DNA from: Panorpa germanica
Taxonomy: Eukaryota; Arthropoda; Insecta; Mecoptera; Panorpidae
Assembly: GCA_963678705.1 (NCBI GenBank)
Contig: OY783212.1
Coordinates: forward strand, 5,828,001 to 5,892,000
Reading direction: 5' to 3'
Length of the DNA: 64,000 bases
Shown here one piece after another: positions 42,194 to 56,532 of the stretch (position 1 is its first letter; each line of letters opens with the position of its first letter). Position numbers and translations under genes: made by a program. The notes beneath the pieces were generated by a model. It was not told where the DNA came from. It made no database searches and saw only the letters and a list, made by a program, of their open reading frames with translations.

Positions 42194-45100
42194 TATTAAA
42201 CAATATATAAAAAATAATTCCAGGTAAGGATTTAGAATCGTTGTCCAATTACTTGGTATATGTTCAATAAAACAAGAATCTTTTATCATAGAAAAATTAA
42301 CTTTATTTTAAAAAGATACTAGCAGCTTTCTACCCCCTCCTCTTGAGGTAAAACAAATTAATAAATTACATTCTCTACTGGCACATTATTCTTATGAATA
42401 TCACTTATCAATATTGGTTACGTTAAAACGTTCCAAGACAAAATTAACACAAAATATATAAAGTTAAGTTTTCTATGATAAAAGGGTTGTTTTATTGAAA
42501 ATATACCTAGTACTTGGATGGAATCCTTATCTGGAATTATAGATAATGTAGTACGAATAGTACGTTTTCCTAAAATTCCCAACTTGAAACTTTAAGAATC
42601 ACTGTTTTATAAATTCAGTTTGTCTAAGCTTATTGACTTTTTACCGCTCTCATTTCTACCCTAATACTTCCGACACTCTTCCAACTAAATTAAATATTTA
42701 TTGAATATTAGACTTTCTATTACCAAATAAGCTCTAAAGTAATTTTCTATCACAAGCAACGAACAGAATTTGATAAAAGTTATTTCAATATGCTGCACTA
42801 AGTAATTCGTTTTCTGAAATCATATTTTATCTTTCCAGGTTTTCGTTTATCCTTTTAACCTCTTTTTACAAAAGGTCGTGTAGAAAAATCTGTTCCGCAT
42901 TCATATTTCAGGGATTCCGATTGTCACTCAAATTTTATGTTTCGCTCATCTAAGCACGATATGAGCTGAATCTTTTTTGTTTTATAAATTTTTATATAAT
43001 TCTAATGTATGTTTTCTTTTTGTTACAGGTAAGTCATGTTTTGGTCTTTTAATCATCATTTTGTACGTATAACAATTTATCTTATTTATATAAAATACCA
43101 CATAAGAAATCATTTTCATAAGTGCGCGCCTCATGCGCCTACAGATAAATCTGTGGTGCGAACGTAACAAACTGTTACAAATAAATATGTCGACTGAAGA
43201 AATATTTGCAATTAATAGCTAGCACGATCATTATTATCTTTCCCTTCTGATTCGCATGTGTCTCTACAACCCTCCAATGGAGCATTGTCACGCCTTGTCA
43301 CACATGTTTATTTTCGGTTTTTGAAAAACGAATTTTAGATTAGATGTCACATAACGAAACTCATGACCGCTCCCTACTCTTTGTCACATCTTATCACACT
43401 TTGGAAACCTCCTCCTCCTACTGACTGTGACAGAATTAATGCAAGGCACCTAACTACGCGTACTCACTTATTAGACAATAGTATTATAATCCAGTTATGT
43501 ATTTAATACGCAATATAAAATAAATACATCTAACGGAAATAGAAAGAAAAGAAAACCTAAGAATACTACGTCATTTATTTCTAGGAAATGAAGCTATTAC
43601 CTGATACATACCAATAGTCAATTTCATTTGATCATAAATACATCATTGTTTTTTAAGATAACACAATTTCTATTTATATTCTGTAAACTTGTGAATGATC
43701 ATAAATATATTACGTGCAAAGAAATCAATACGTGCGACCTACTTCAAATCTCTTTAGTTAAATGTGAGACAACCTCACTGCTTTGAGAATATTATAATAG
43801 ATTACCGTAGAACACGGCATGGTGCATGTCAGAACCTAGGACTCTACTCTAGAATAGGTCCTAGAACACACACCTAGACAATACATGCTACCCTTATTGA
43901 GAATTCGAGCACGCCTGGTGAAGTAAACACATCTTATCATTATCAGTGTAACATATACACAAGTTATACCGTTGACGGTAATGTGACGTCATCAGAAACA
44001 AATACCAGAGACAAGGTATTTTATTCATCTTTGAAGAACCAAGATATTATGGCAAAACTTTATAAATTGGCGAAGCTACTTGAGTTCCGTTAACATATTT
44101 TTACTCAAATTTGACGACGATTTCAACAACTAGGTCATAATCGCCGAGAATTTCTCAGGGCTACAATTGACTCAAATTTCAATGACATTTATTTGACAGA
44201 CTGCGGTTCCCTTTTCTCAGCACCGGAAATATGCTAACTTTAAATAAAACAAAGAAAAAACATAACTAAAGAAATAACTATCCGATTAATTCCACATCTT
44301 AAATGATAATGTAAAACATATTTCCATCGGGACTCTGCAGTGACTTTGGAAAATTAAACTCCAATATGAGAGAAGTTTTTCGAAAACGCAGCCATTTAGA
44401 AACTGAAGTATACTTTACCCAATCATTTTTGAAAAGAGGTTGTTTAAAATTGATCTTCGACTTTATTAAAAATAAATTCCAAAAATAACGCATATCACAA
44501 ACAGAGTTAGCTTGAAGTACGCTGGCACACTTGAAAGTTGCACTGCAAGACAATTTTCTACATGAGCATTATGATACATTTTCACATTAATATAATGAAA
44601 GAAAACCTTACAAATTTAATACTGTTTGATGTAGATTCTTTTTATCTCCATTATACAACAAATAAATTCTTTTTTGAAAGCACAAGCTTTGATCTGTTGT
44701 CTGAAAAACGACCTTCTAACTGTTCCATATAAAAATATCCATTTCCAATCAGCTGTTATTTTTGTCGTTGTCTTTTCAATCATTTGACCTTTACGTTCCA
44801 GTCGTCCGATGAATGTGTGATAAATGATATCCCAGTCACTTTGCTATTTATTACCTTACCGTACCTAAAAGCTGCTTCTATGTGCACGATCTATCTCTCT
44901 TATTCGGTGAAGCTTTCGTCCCTACACTAACATCTGTTCCTGTGGTTCTTTCTCTCCCTGTTACACATTTCTATTTATATTTCTACCTCTGTTTTTGTTT
45001 CCTCGCCAATTAAATATTTTGTTTCCGTAAAGTACATAATGTCAGTCTACATAGAGTGATGTGTCATGCATAAAGAATGTCGGATGAGTTTTAGTAAAGC

Positions 45101-46412
45101 ATTCTAGCATAAAATGTAAACGTCAAGGTTTATATGGAGTCGCATAGGGTCTTAGAACACCGATGCTCATCTTGAAAAATATCTATTTTATAACTATTAT
45201 ATATGTTGACTTTAACAACCGTTCATATTGAGGCTGGCTTCGACCCGCAGAGTCTGCATGTTTTATTGTGATATTGAAAAAAAGTTAAAAACAGGAATTA
45301 AGTAAGATTGAGTTTAAGTAGTATTTGGATAGGTGATCGATGGCAAACGTTGTGTGTAGTTGACTTAGACAGTTATGTAAAACTTTGAATCCTTCAGAGC
45401 ATTGATTCCCTTCATCATCATTTTTAAGATTGACATCTATGTACCCAACACCTTCTGTAACCTTGGAATTCTTCCTGATACATATAAAAACTTTATCAAG
45501 GTAATAATTTCGCATCGTATTATTTATTTCGTCGGTTTATAACAATAAGATATTTCACAAGTAAATATTTATCACATTATGGTCATTAATTTTGATTATA
45601 TTTGTTCATTTTTCTCAATAAACTAAACACATTATCTCACTACGTTAAACAAATGCGTGATGCGACCTTGAGCTGGATACTGGATGGAGCCTGTTGTACG
45701 CTACTTCCTGTTTGTGCTACTCTTAGATAAATGTTCCCACGTGGGACCATCTCGACGTAGAGCCAGCCGTGTGAGCCGTGAGAGCACGTGAGATGATAAC
45801 ACTAGTATCGTAGTAGACGAATTCTCTATTTCCAGCAAACAAACAACTACATTTGCCATCAGAATTGTGTAAAAATTTACGGTTTTTAAAATGGCGTGTG
45901 AACTCATTTTTTAAATTTGCAAATGTTCAATAAACTCAAAAAAAAATAGCACTATTTACTTATATGGCTATAAATTTCCTTATTTTTCTTATTAGGTATC
46001 CCACGAAAATAAATTGCATCTTTAATATCATTCCAGTCTATCTGGGTTTTGAAAATACTCGTATACAATTGTCTTCCAACCTATCAGACATTACATTTTC
46101 TCAATAACTCATCAAAATAAACACAGATAATGAGATATTTTCATGAAAAAAATCAGATGACAATCAAAAAACCAAATCTGGGAAGAAAAACAGAAGAGGA
46201 AGCTCTGATTCTAATATATATCCAGTTAACTGTTGCCTCTGCACTTTTTATCATGCATCTGTTTTATACTCTGTTGTATAAAAGAGATAGCAATTCATAT
46301 TAGGAAGAGGGTAGAAATTGTCTAACAATAATCGCTTAGAAAAGTGACTATAAATTGTTAATATCTTCTTTTGACATTTGAAGTCCTGACAACCAACTTA
46401 ATATATATAGCA
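42194..46412. other. Gene-less stretch
   Basis: No host gene was recognised. 43286-43445 has TGTCACA/TTGTCACAC motifs like family M2, too diverged to call firmly. A 12-bp palindrome TCCCACGTGGGA (E-box core) lies near 45735. The short ORFs here lack domain signals. Confidence 0.35.
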
Positions 46413-46755
46413 TCTTAATATATATAAATTACGTGTCACATGTTTGTCCGAGTTTGTCCGCGATGGACTCCTAAACTACTTAACCGATTTTAATCAAATT
46501 TGTACACCGTGTGCAGTTTGATCCAACTTGAAAGATAGGATAGCTTACATCTCAATTTATGATTGCAATATTATCTTATTGCAAATTATTTGTTAGCTCC
46601 AAACGATGACATCGGGCGACGATGATGGCGACATCTGTTGACTAGATTGAGTAAATATTCTGTTGACTAGATTGAGTAAATATTCAATAGATGGCGCTAT
46701 GTAATGTAATATGACAAAAACGTTAGTCACAGCAACGCGTGGCCGGGACAGCTAG
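46413..46755 (+). mobile_element. Short non-autonomous Helitron
   Basis: It starts TCTTAATATATATAAATTAC directly after A (46412) and ends CTAG (46752-46755) directly before T. This is the A|TC...CTRR|T rule of Helitrons. The tail GCAACGCGTGGCCGGGACAG matches the widespread insect Helitron 3' end. At 343 bp it encodes nothing. A 25-bp segment beginning TGTTGACTAG is tandemly doubled at 46636-46685. Confidence 0.85.
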
Positions 46756-49700
46756 TAGTTTATAGAAATTAAGACATGGTTCAGAAGTGACCACGGACTC
46801 TGTACGTCTCATACCAATGTTTCTACAAACATTTTTGTATCGCAGTAATATCGAATAGCCTGATTACAATTTGAAGCACGTTCTAAGCCACAGGTAAAAA
46901 ATATATTTGAGTACGGTTAGGAAAATAAATTTCAAATTTTAAAAGGGGTGGGGTAATGCATTTTGCTTCTGAAACTTCTGAACCCTCTTGGATCCAAAAT
47001 ACCTTCGAAAGAGACCCTATATCGCCCAAATGTCAATTCCTATACTAGGTCGAGTTCTAGAATATCGTATTCTTCGGATCCAAATTGTTTGTATCGGTGG
47101 TGCGTATAATATAAACACAAAAAACTTTTTTTTAACTGAAGTTAAGGAATCACACTCCTGATCTTACGGCTTTTTTAACCAGTTAGCAGAAGTGATTTGC
47201 TAGATGTTGTGGTGTCTGTATTGGGAACTTAATATTTAACCTTATAAAGCATAGCCGAACAGAGTAGTTCTACTTATAAAGATTATCTTAAATCAAGAGC
47301 TTTAAGTACACCTACAAGGTGGGGGGGGCACTGTCTTGCTTCGCTTTCCTTTCTTCCTACTTAACAAGTATTTATTTGAGTGCCACCTCTTTAAGAGCAT
47401 CTAACTAAGAATACTTGCAGCACGGGTAAAAGTATCCGCGGACTTAAGCTCTTTAGTTTTAATAAGATTATATATTTATTTTCTAAAGAACAAGTTTCTG
47501 AGAGACTTCTAGGATCTCAATGCTGCCAACGAGGAAATTATTATGAAGTATTATTTCTCTGTAGCTAAATTTAGTCTATAAATAGTTTGTTTTATTTATT
47601 AACAGTGGCGTAACATAAGAGGACACAAAATTGAAGTGATTGTTAATTATTATTTGTATTATCTTTACCTATCGGATTGTTCATTAATGTCCATTCGTGT
47701 CTGAACATTATTTTTATATCTGGTGGTCCAAAATTTGTGGTGAATGTTCTTCCATATTCGGGCGAGGTTCCTTGCTCGATAGTTTTTAACAATATATGGT
47801 CCTATTTACAATGCTGGTAATTCTTTCTTATAAATTCTTTAATAAAATTTTCAACTGTCCCGGTCATTTAAATTAATTCTCTGTAAAGTGGTTTTTAATT
47901 CTTTGAAATCTTGAAGTCATTAATTTGATTTACCAGGTTCACAACAAACTGCTGTTCTATTTTGTTAAATCGTACAAACCCTAGTTAATTGTTAATTGAT
48001 TAAAAGTGGCACTTGAAAATTTAGCCATAATATTGGGTACTCTCGTATTTGTTGTAATTTGTTATGAGATCACTTTAATGATTATAAATAAATAAATAAT
48101 TGTGGCTGTACTAAGTTTCTCGTAGTTCTAATATTACTACGCTACTTCAATAGGTAAAAGTTCAAGTACTTTGAACCGCAACCCATTGACCTGTGTATTT
48201 GAGTTTCCTGATAAAAATATTAAAATAAAAATCCATGAGTATTTGAATTTGATGTTCATAATATACTTCTAATAATCAATTTCCTTCAATACTCGAAAAC
48301 ATCAACAAAGAACCCCAACGGTTAAAATTTCAAAGCGTTTACCCCAAATCCTTAAGGGGAAAGAAAGCATAGCCCATAACAATCACGCTTATTAAGAATT
48401 CTATTTAATATATATTTTAAGTCAACAAAAATTTCACCTTAAATTCATTTAACTCGAAAAAGTTTCGTGAAACGGCAAAGATTGAGAGAGAGTGAGTTCG
48501 GAAAAAGATTTTTATTTAGTGGTTGACTCCCTAAACATTAGGGTGTTATGGACAAGGGGTTGTACTTCAAAGGGACGTTCTGTATTTCTGTTTACAGTCT
48601 TCTGATATGTTATAGGGATTGTTATATCATAAAAAGAGTGAGTAGTCATTTAAATCATGTACCATTTGCGTATTGTAGTTACAAGCCACTTAAGAAACTT
48701 GCGATAGAAAGTTTTCTCCAAGGACTGTTTTATTTACACTTGTTGTTGTTCTTATTCTTCAACGAACAAAATAACTGAAATACTAGTGATGAAGAAGATA
48801 TTTGTTTCATTTTTCTGACAATCCTCTTCGGCTATTACAATGATATTTTCGATTAGTCACAAATTTAAAAAATGCTCAAAAATCTTACTGTTAAAATTTA
48901 CCAAAACTTTACGAATACTTAAAGCGCGTTCTACGTTCTACCTACGAACGTTTTAGCAAGCTTTTCTTCGTTAAGTTACAATCGGTATTTTGACATTTTT
49001 AAAACAATTGTAATTCTCTGTGTTCAAATTATGCCTCATATCAGAGTCGCATGGAAAAGTTCATTTGCGGGGCCTTTCCTTCAAAATAACTAACTTGGCA
49101 TTTTAGGATTACTTTAAAATGATACATAATGAAATTATTATTAATAATTATTAGTAACAAATTATAATATTAATTTTAATTAATAATTTGGTATGCGAAA
49201 TCAAAGAGTCATTTTATATGGGGGTAATAAAATTGCGTAAATATAGAGTATCTTGCAATAAACCCAATTTATTATTAAAATGTCCGCAATAAATGTTTTC
49301 GTCTAATAAAATCTTGCTTGTTTTCGCCGAAAACGGCTTTGTAAATATTATTAACATAATTTAAATATTAACATAAAATATTTTATTATTATATTGTTTT
49401 TGTTTGTTGTTTAGTTATATAATTGTTATATTGTTTTTATTATTATTTTATTGACGAGAAATGTATACTAATAGTTAAGTAAGAGTGCGTAATTGTTAGT
49501 GATAATATTCAAATGTATGTATATTCGAATAAAAATTTAAAAAAGAAATTGAAAACATTTTGGCACGGGGCGCAGATTGGTGCGGACTCCGGCACACGTT
49601 TATCCGGACTCTAGCCAGCTCTGCTTCATAATAAATGAAATCATTACAAGCGGTGTCAAATGCTTACATTAAAAGCATCATATAAATTTAACGCACGATT

Positions 49701-50737
49701 TAACAAAAAAGAAAAACATTTATCTCAAAAAAACATTCCGCTAGAACATTAAACGATAAAATAACTATCAGCTCTCCAATCAAATTGTATTGTAAACTGT
49801 TACGCCTAACGGATAACGAATAGCGAATAACGACATGGTGTGTTATTCCTAACTACTATTTTCACGCCTTATACACCCTTCTTTAACATGGGTTAATCTT
49901 TTTCCAATTTCCAGCCGTAAATGAAGGTTTATATACCGGAGATATGATCATTACATGAATATAACCACGGAACAGCGAAGCGGCATCCTATAATCCTCCC
50001 CCGCCCCTCCATATCACCCCTTCGCACACACATGCACGTGAGTACGCCTAAGTTAGCATGTGTACGATACAAGCTATAAACAAGAAATTAATTTGACAGG
50101 GTAAAAGCCGCGTATAAACACTTCACTAAAAATTTTATGAAAATGGTGAGGAAGTGCGGAATGGGGGAGCGGGTCGTTTTTATTAAAGCCATATTTTTAT
50201 ATTTTTATGTAATCATTACTAGTCACGCAACTGCGCGATTTTTGTTTTGTCGTAAATTCGTGTAACGACCTTTTCTTTGGGTGGCAGGTGTTTGTAAGTA
50301 TTTCGAAAAATGAGTTCCAACTCAGACCTGTTGTGTTATTGATTAGATGAGAGTTTAATTAAAATAACAATCAATTATAAACAAACGAGGCTATTTTAAA
50401 ATTTTTCATATGTTTTTTAAATAATAATCTAGATGACATAATGCTAGGGACTAAATTTTCTATAGTCCACAGACGCGGTTAGCTGACGTACATACAAGAA
50501 AAGCCCTTTTTAGAGGATCAGATAAAATCTTCAAACAGACTGATTTTAACCAGACTTTCATATTCAAATTTTAGTATTTACGTATATGATAAACGTACAG
50601 TTCATCTGAATCTGATCTGACGTGTAAAAGGCCCATAAGTGTTAATTATGATCAGTGCCAGATAAAGAGATTGAAGGTTCAACCCTACTTCTCCATTATC
50701 CGATGGGTTATAATTCGCATGATAATGTATTATTAGT
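46756..50737. other. Gene-less stretch
   Basis: Apart from the coding-like segment at 47669-47870, only AT-rich DNA was seen. 49552-49620 is GC-richer, without a recognisable motif. Confidence 0.35.
47669..47870 (-). other. Unidentified coding-like segment
   Basis: On the minus strand a reading frame gives MTGTVENFIKEF, one stop, then ILLKTIEQGTSPEYGRTF and FGPPDIKIMFRHEWTLMNNP. A GTAAAG donor-like site follows at 47668-47664. Composition looks protein-like, with a YGxxF...FGPxDI pattern vaguely like the start of mitochondrial P450s. I do not recognise it. It may be a lone exon, a gene relic or chance. Confidence 0.2.
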
Positions 50738-50945
50738 TTATTTATTTCTTTAACGTCTTCCTATTTCTGATGCTAAGTTATGGTGTCGTGGAATCATATA
50801 TGTGTTATACACCGCTGTCTAATAAGTTTAGTAGTATAAATTGTATCAATTTAAATTGATTACAACCAAACGCAGGATATATAACTGTAGCCAGACAGTC
50901 TGTCGTCAACCATCAATGCTTTCGCCCATGCATTTGGCACTGGAT
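50738..50945 (-). repeat. tRNA-derived SINE family S1
   Basis: Minus-strand order: GGGCGAAAGCATTGATGGTT, then GACTGTCTGGCTAC (damaged B-box region), then ATATATCCTGCGTTTGGTTG, AAACTTATTAGACAGC, CACGACACCA and tail AGCATCAGAAATAG...GACGTTAAAGAAATAAATAA. It agrees with the other copies in order and spacing. Confidence 0.6.
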
Positions 50946-52949
50946 ACAAAATACATTTGAGGCGCTCTGAAAGCAATGCGGTTAAGTCCAAAAAAAAAAA
51001 ATCGAGAAAATTAATGTGTTTTAATACGTTGGAGAACATAATCATATTCTTAAGCTATAAAAAGAAGTATTAAATCCTTTAATAAGTAAAAGGAATATTA
51101 TTTTTTGCATTAGAATTTACAAAGGTAGCAGAGACTCCTGGTTGACTCATTTCTAGCTATCACAAGCGTCTCACATATATCTGTCACACCTGCAAGTAAC
51201 TTAGGTTGATGCTTTTTTTTTAAGTAGTATAAGTCCTTTTTATAATTTACAATGATCTTAAAATAAAATATTGGACTCTACGATCAATCAATACTCAATA
51301 CTCACAGAAGGAACATAAAAAAGATATTTTAACGCCAATAATGAAACAGGGTTGGCTCCGTCTAAAGTCATAAATAAATTTTTACTCAATATTTTTATGA
51401 ACTTTTATATTAGCAAATGTAATACTCGTACATATTATCAATCTATTAACAGTGACAAAGTAAATCTACTTCCGGTAATGTATATTGATACGGTATAATA
51501 AACCCGTTAAAAAATGATATATATGGAAATAATCCATTTGAAATGGCTTCGAAATAAAATATCGCATTATACGCACGTTGAGTGACAAACAGTATTGGAG
51601 TCTTCAATAAAGTGGAATAAACTCTTAAATGCTGAGTTTTATGTCATTTAATCTGAATATATCGATGTAATTTACTCGATGGAAGTTGTATGACTTACGC
51701 AGCTCTTGAACAAATATAGCAAGCAGCCGTAGTACCTATTTTATGCTTTGATAATAAAAATGAATTTTTTATTTTTATTCCTTTATATTGGTAGAAAGTG
51801 TAGAACGAAATATAGAAGGTCGTTAAACTTTTCTCAAGGATATATAAAAAGTATCTATCACAAAATTATTTAGAACCTCTTCAAATATTTCTGGCCTGAG
51901 TAGTTGTTATTATTTTGAGAGCTGTGCACTTTTTGACCATCAATTATATTTAATTAATCTCTATACACTTTAACAAATTTTGTTAATCACTACTACGATT
52001 CTCTGTTCCATGTTATAGTCATTTCACAATTACGGAATATGACCTTTCACAAATATTAAGCGTTAGGTATTAAGCTTAAGCCGCATTCCAACTCACTGTT
52101 TTTAGTTTTAATTTAAGATGTTAACCTTAAATGTAATTTTGAACTTGTCAAATCATGCGTTATGCGTCAGTAATATATGGTACATTATCTTTATTTAATA
52201 TAAATTATTATTGTATTTAATATAATTATATAATTTTATTTCTTTTATTTCACAAGCTGAAATTTGCATTTTTGGTTAAAATCTTAAATTAACACTAAAA
52301 CTCAGTGAGTGGGAATAAGGCTTTATCCTCTCGCTTTTACAATATATCTGTAAATAATGTTCCAGCTTGGACATTAACGTTTTAATATTTAGTTCGACAT
52401 TGAGTCGCACAAAAAATAATTTGGTTTAATCCATTTCTTGATATTTTCTAATTTTTCTAAATTTTCAAGGAATAAATAATATTCCCAGTTATTATAAGAT
52501 TTACTTCTTCGTTTTATAATTTCTGAATATGACTTTGTACTTTAAATATAAAAACAAGAGGATGCTCACAATAATTAAATTATTATAGTATTTTATGAAA
52601 ATAATTTTTCATTCATAATTGAATCAAGCGCTTTGCATTTATAGCTTTAACATTTAATAAACTGTTTTTTACATTCAATTAAGAATTGTATATACTGTAT
52701 TCGTTTTTTGGTTCATTTCCTCCAACTCCTGAAACTGTTTTTAAATAATCAACTGTAACCCGGAGCCAGAAGCTTCATGTTTTTATGGCTGGTTTGGATA
52801 TAAACTAACGCTTGCTAGATTTTCATTTTAATTACTCGTATATTTGTTTAATTTTTATAATATTTCGAAATAAATTATTTTGTATATTTTTATTTTTATT
52901 ATAGTATTTTTACAAATATAATATGTACTTTTCAACACAGTAATTTATC

Positions 52950-53075
52950 ACATTACTCAGTTTAGAAATTCATATGATTTTTAGATAGCACAACCCCTTA
53001 GACGATATGTGTCAAAATTTAATGACATTCCTACCGTTAGTTTACAAGTCGCAGTAATTTTAGTAAAGCTACTTT
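52950..53075. repeat. Mariner-like MITE family M1, one arm
   Basis: CATATGATTTTTAGATA and ACGATATGTGTCAAAATTTA are shared with the copies at 27.7 and 12.7 kb. Confidence 0.6.
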
Positions 53076-56000
53076 TTAATTTTCAAAACAATGAAAAAAT
53101 CTTAATTTTATGTGTTAATAAAGTATTGCTTTTAAGATTTATGATTATTAATATTTAATTAAGTAATCTATACGAGTTTTAGAATTAAAAACAACATCCC
53201 GTTGCTAAGCAATGACCGTTCCATTCACGTGTAACGTAATTGGCCACTGAACTGCACAAATATAAAAATGTTTCTTATGTTGGCAACAAAACTAGCATCT
53301 AACGTGTCTGAGCATCTGTCCATCGATTGAATGGTTCCGTATTTGACATTTTCTATTTAGAAATATAAGTGTAACATAATGAATTCAAGCTCAATATGAA
53401 TCCACAAATACTATTTTTATACGAGTATATCATCCTCTCCGTTTTCATAACCTAAAAATTGAGTAATATCTGAGTTCGCACCAAATATCAGTGTTTCACA
53501 GTAACTATAGTATATATTATACCACCAATAACCGTTACTTACATGTCTTTTCAAAAAAGATAAACAACCCACTTAGATTCGACCGTCTTTACCTCAAGAC
53601 ACCATGTCAACCCACTCATTCCTCACTTTTTTATTTGATATTTTCATTTTATCAATATTTTCAACTTCATATAATTTTATTTTTTGAATTTATTTATTTT
53701 CTAGAAGCTCCGTTCATTCTGTGAATTCTAAAGGCGATAAAGACTGAGACATGACGAGAACATTTTGTAAACCCGCAATGTATCAGCCTAGTAACAACAC
53801 CTCAAAGCTCTCTATTTAAATAATTATTAATTACAAAACCGATTTAATTAGGTTAACTTTTAGTTTTATCATTTATTTACGTATACTAATACATTGTACT
53901 TCTATTAATTAATTTTAAAACTGTGTAGGTGGTTCAAATCGTTGCCTGTAATATATTCCATAGAGCTTCCATTTCATTAATATTAATGAATATGTTTAAT
54001 TTGCATACCGTTTGACACCGAGTACGATATGGTGATTGTAACGGACACCCATCCGTTTTGCAAATATGCTTTTCAAATGATAAATATCGAGTTACATTAA
54101 TTGTGGAATTTATAAGTTTTTAATCACATTTTATGAACTGCTTTATTTAATATTTGTCTTTCATTTTGCTAATTAATGAAATCGAGTAAAATTAAAATCG
54201 TTGACATGTAAATATGTGTCTTTTGATGACGTAACATGCCAGTGGTTTTCAACTTTCTTAAAGTAACGAATACTTTATTTAAAAAACTCCAAAGTTAGTA
54301 TCAAGTTCGTAAAGGTAACAACAAAACTATGCTTGAACTTTTATTAAAAACTAGGAATATGCTTTGATGATTATGAAATATCAATTTCAAGTTGTCAAGT
54401 GTTCATATATCAAAAATGCAAATTTTAACAGTTTAATATTTAAAAATTTAGTACGGCAAGAAGTATTGAAACTTTTTCTACGGAGAAAGGACTTTCATTA
54501 ATATATATATATATGTATTAAAATTTTCAAGACGATCGTAATTAAAGTGATTTTCTTCGGAACACCTTTGTACGTATATCAGAAATTAACCTACTTTTGC
54601 GCGTATTGTAAAATAATAAGAATAAAAATAAAAGTGCAAATAAACAAAATTATTCAGTATTCATTCAACAAATTTCTTAACTGACTAAAAACTCCAATCT
54701 ACATCAGAACACTATCTTTTACCTGTAACGCTTTTTCATATCTCTACTTGCACCCAATTAGTTCATTAAGTGCACTTCTTACAGCTTACAAAACACTAGT
54801 ACTCTGAAGGCTGTCAGTTTCAAGGAAGATTAAAAATCACTGTTATAATAGTCAGTTACCTACTTCGCGGAACTGTAAAGCGATGAGTGTTAGAAACTTC
54901 CGTTTGCATTTATAAGACTAGAGAGACTTAGCGTAATTATTTGCTTATGTTAATGTAACTTCATAGAAGAATTTAATTCCTACAAGTTCGAGTATATAAG
55001 TTCTTACGGTTCTAAGTAACTTCGTTACCATATCGTTGCCATGTCTTACACTTCCTACTTCAAATAGATCATTTTAGAGTGGTATTATAAAGTTTTATGC
55101 ATGCAAAAATTAACTTTGTAATGCGAGTAATGTGTACGAAATAGTAAACTTAAAGTTCTTAAGTCCACCGGGAAGAACAAACATTTTGAGAAATATTTTC
55201 TAAGTGTAATTTATTATTATAATGGAAGCTTTAAGTTTCAGTGTTCTAGAACATCACCGCTTGTTTTTTTTACTTTTGTCTCACACTTATTTTGTGAAAC
55301 ATTATTATTATTAAAGAGAAAAAATACACCTGTTTAGACGTGCTACAATTCGGTATAAATCTTTAATCCTTATATGTAAAATTGATTAACTAATTTCTGA
55401 TGTTGGATGATAACATTAGAAGTTCACCGAAAGGTAAATGTTAACTTTAAATAAATTACAAAATAGGTCCGATACTTGATGTAAATTTAATTACATTTAT
55501 TTCAAAAATAAACTAGTTTTAAAAACTGGCCCATATTTTATAATCTTTTTGGAGTGCACCCTAACATTAGGCGTTTCTTGAGCGACTATTTCTGAAAACA
55601 TTAGGCAACTTAAAATGCACCTAAAACTATATACCGACCCATACCTTGAAGTGGGCATAAAGTAGCTTAATTAAGAAAGTAAAGACCTTTTAAAAGGATC
55701 TTTGAATAATCTATGAACCTTATGTTAATAGACGCTTTAAAAAGTTACAAAAAGGGGGTTACTCACTGCAATTGCCACCGATGTTAATTATGCGCATTAA
55801 AGAAAATCTATTGCAAAATGAACCTTTTATATACTTTAAAGTTTTGCAATATTATTCTACATAAGATCATTGATAATTGCTAAATTGCGAAAGCTCCTAA
55901 GGCCTTCCACACACGACTGATTGCAAACTAGTTGAGCTATGTTTCGTGACTATAGAATTTGTAACAATAGCATAATAGGGGATTTTATTGTGTCGTATTT

Positions 56001-56016
56001 GTATGTATGTATGTAT
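56001..56016. repeat. (GTAT)4 microsatellite
   Basis: Four GTAT units. Confidence 0.9.
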
Positions 56017-56513
56017 TTAAATACTTTTGAATAGTATTTATGCACATCTTTGCTCATAATGTCAACGAGTAACAGAGTCGCTGAAAACGTGCTCAAAACC
56101 AGTTTAGTTTCGTTCGTGCCGTGTGTTTTCTCTCATTCGTATACACGTTCGTTCTCTCACTAATAATACACTTCCATTCTCATTCGGTTCGGGCAGATTC
56201 GGGGCTAAGGTTTGCAATCAGTCTTAAAACATTTATTGTGTGATAAAACTAAAAAACCAAAAATGCCGCTGTACAAAATTAAATTAGAAGTTGCGTAGTA
56301 GAATAGAAATAATAATAAAATAGTACTATAGAATATAGTAGAGCACTCACATAAAGGTAAACAGTCGCAGGTCCGTATTAAACGCCTGGAATTTATCGCA
56401 TTGAACGTGAAAGGAAAGAGATTCAAAAAAAGAGGCTTTCGCTGAACAACTACGAATCTACATGCACTACGGCATGCATTTCATGAGTTGCCATGAACTA
56501 CTTTCCATCTCGC

Positions 56514-56532
56514 TTCTCTCTCTCTCTCTCTT
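56514..56532. repeat. (TC)n microsatellite
   Basis: About nine TC units. Confidence 0.9.

Noticed and set aside
41331-42289. Several overlapping ORFs on both strands around the mariner.
   Set aside because: Shadows of the transposase fragment and its TIRs; only the 90-codon frame at 41770-42041 has family motifs.
45735-45746. E-box palindrome TCCCACGTGGGA as a regulatory site.
   Set aside because: A single palindrome far from any gene proves nothing.
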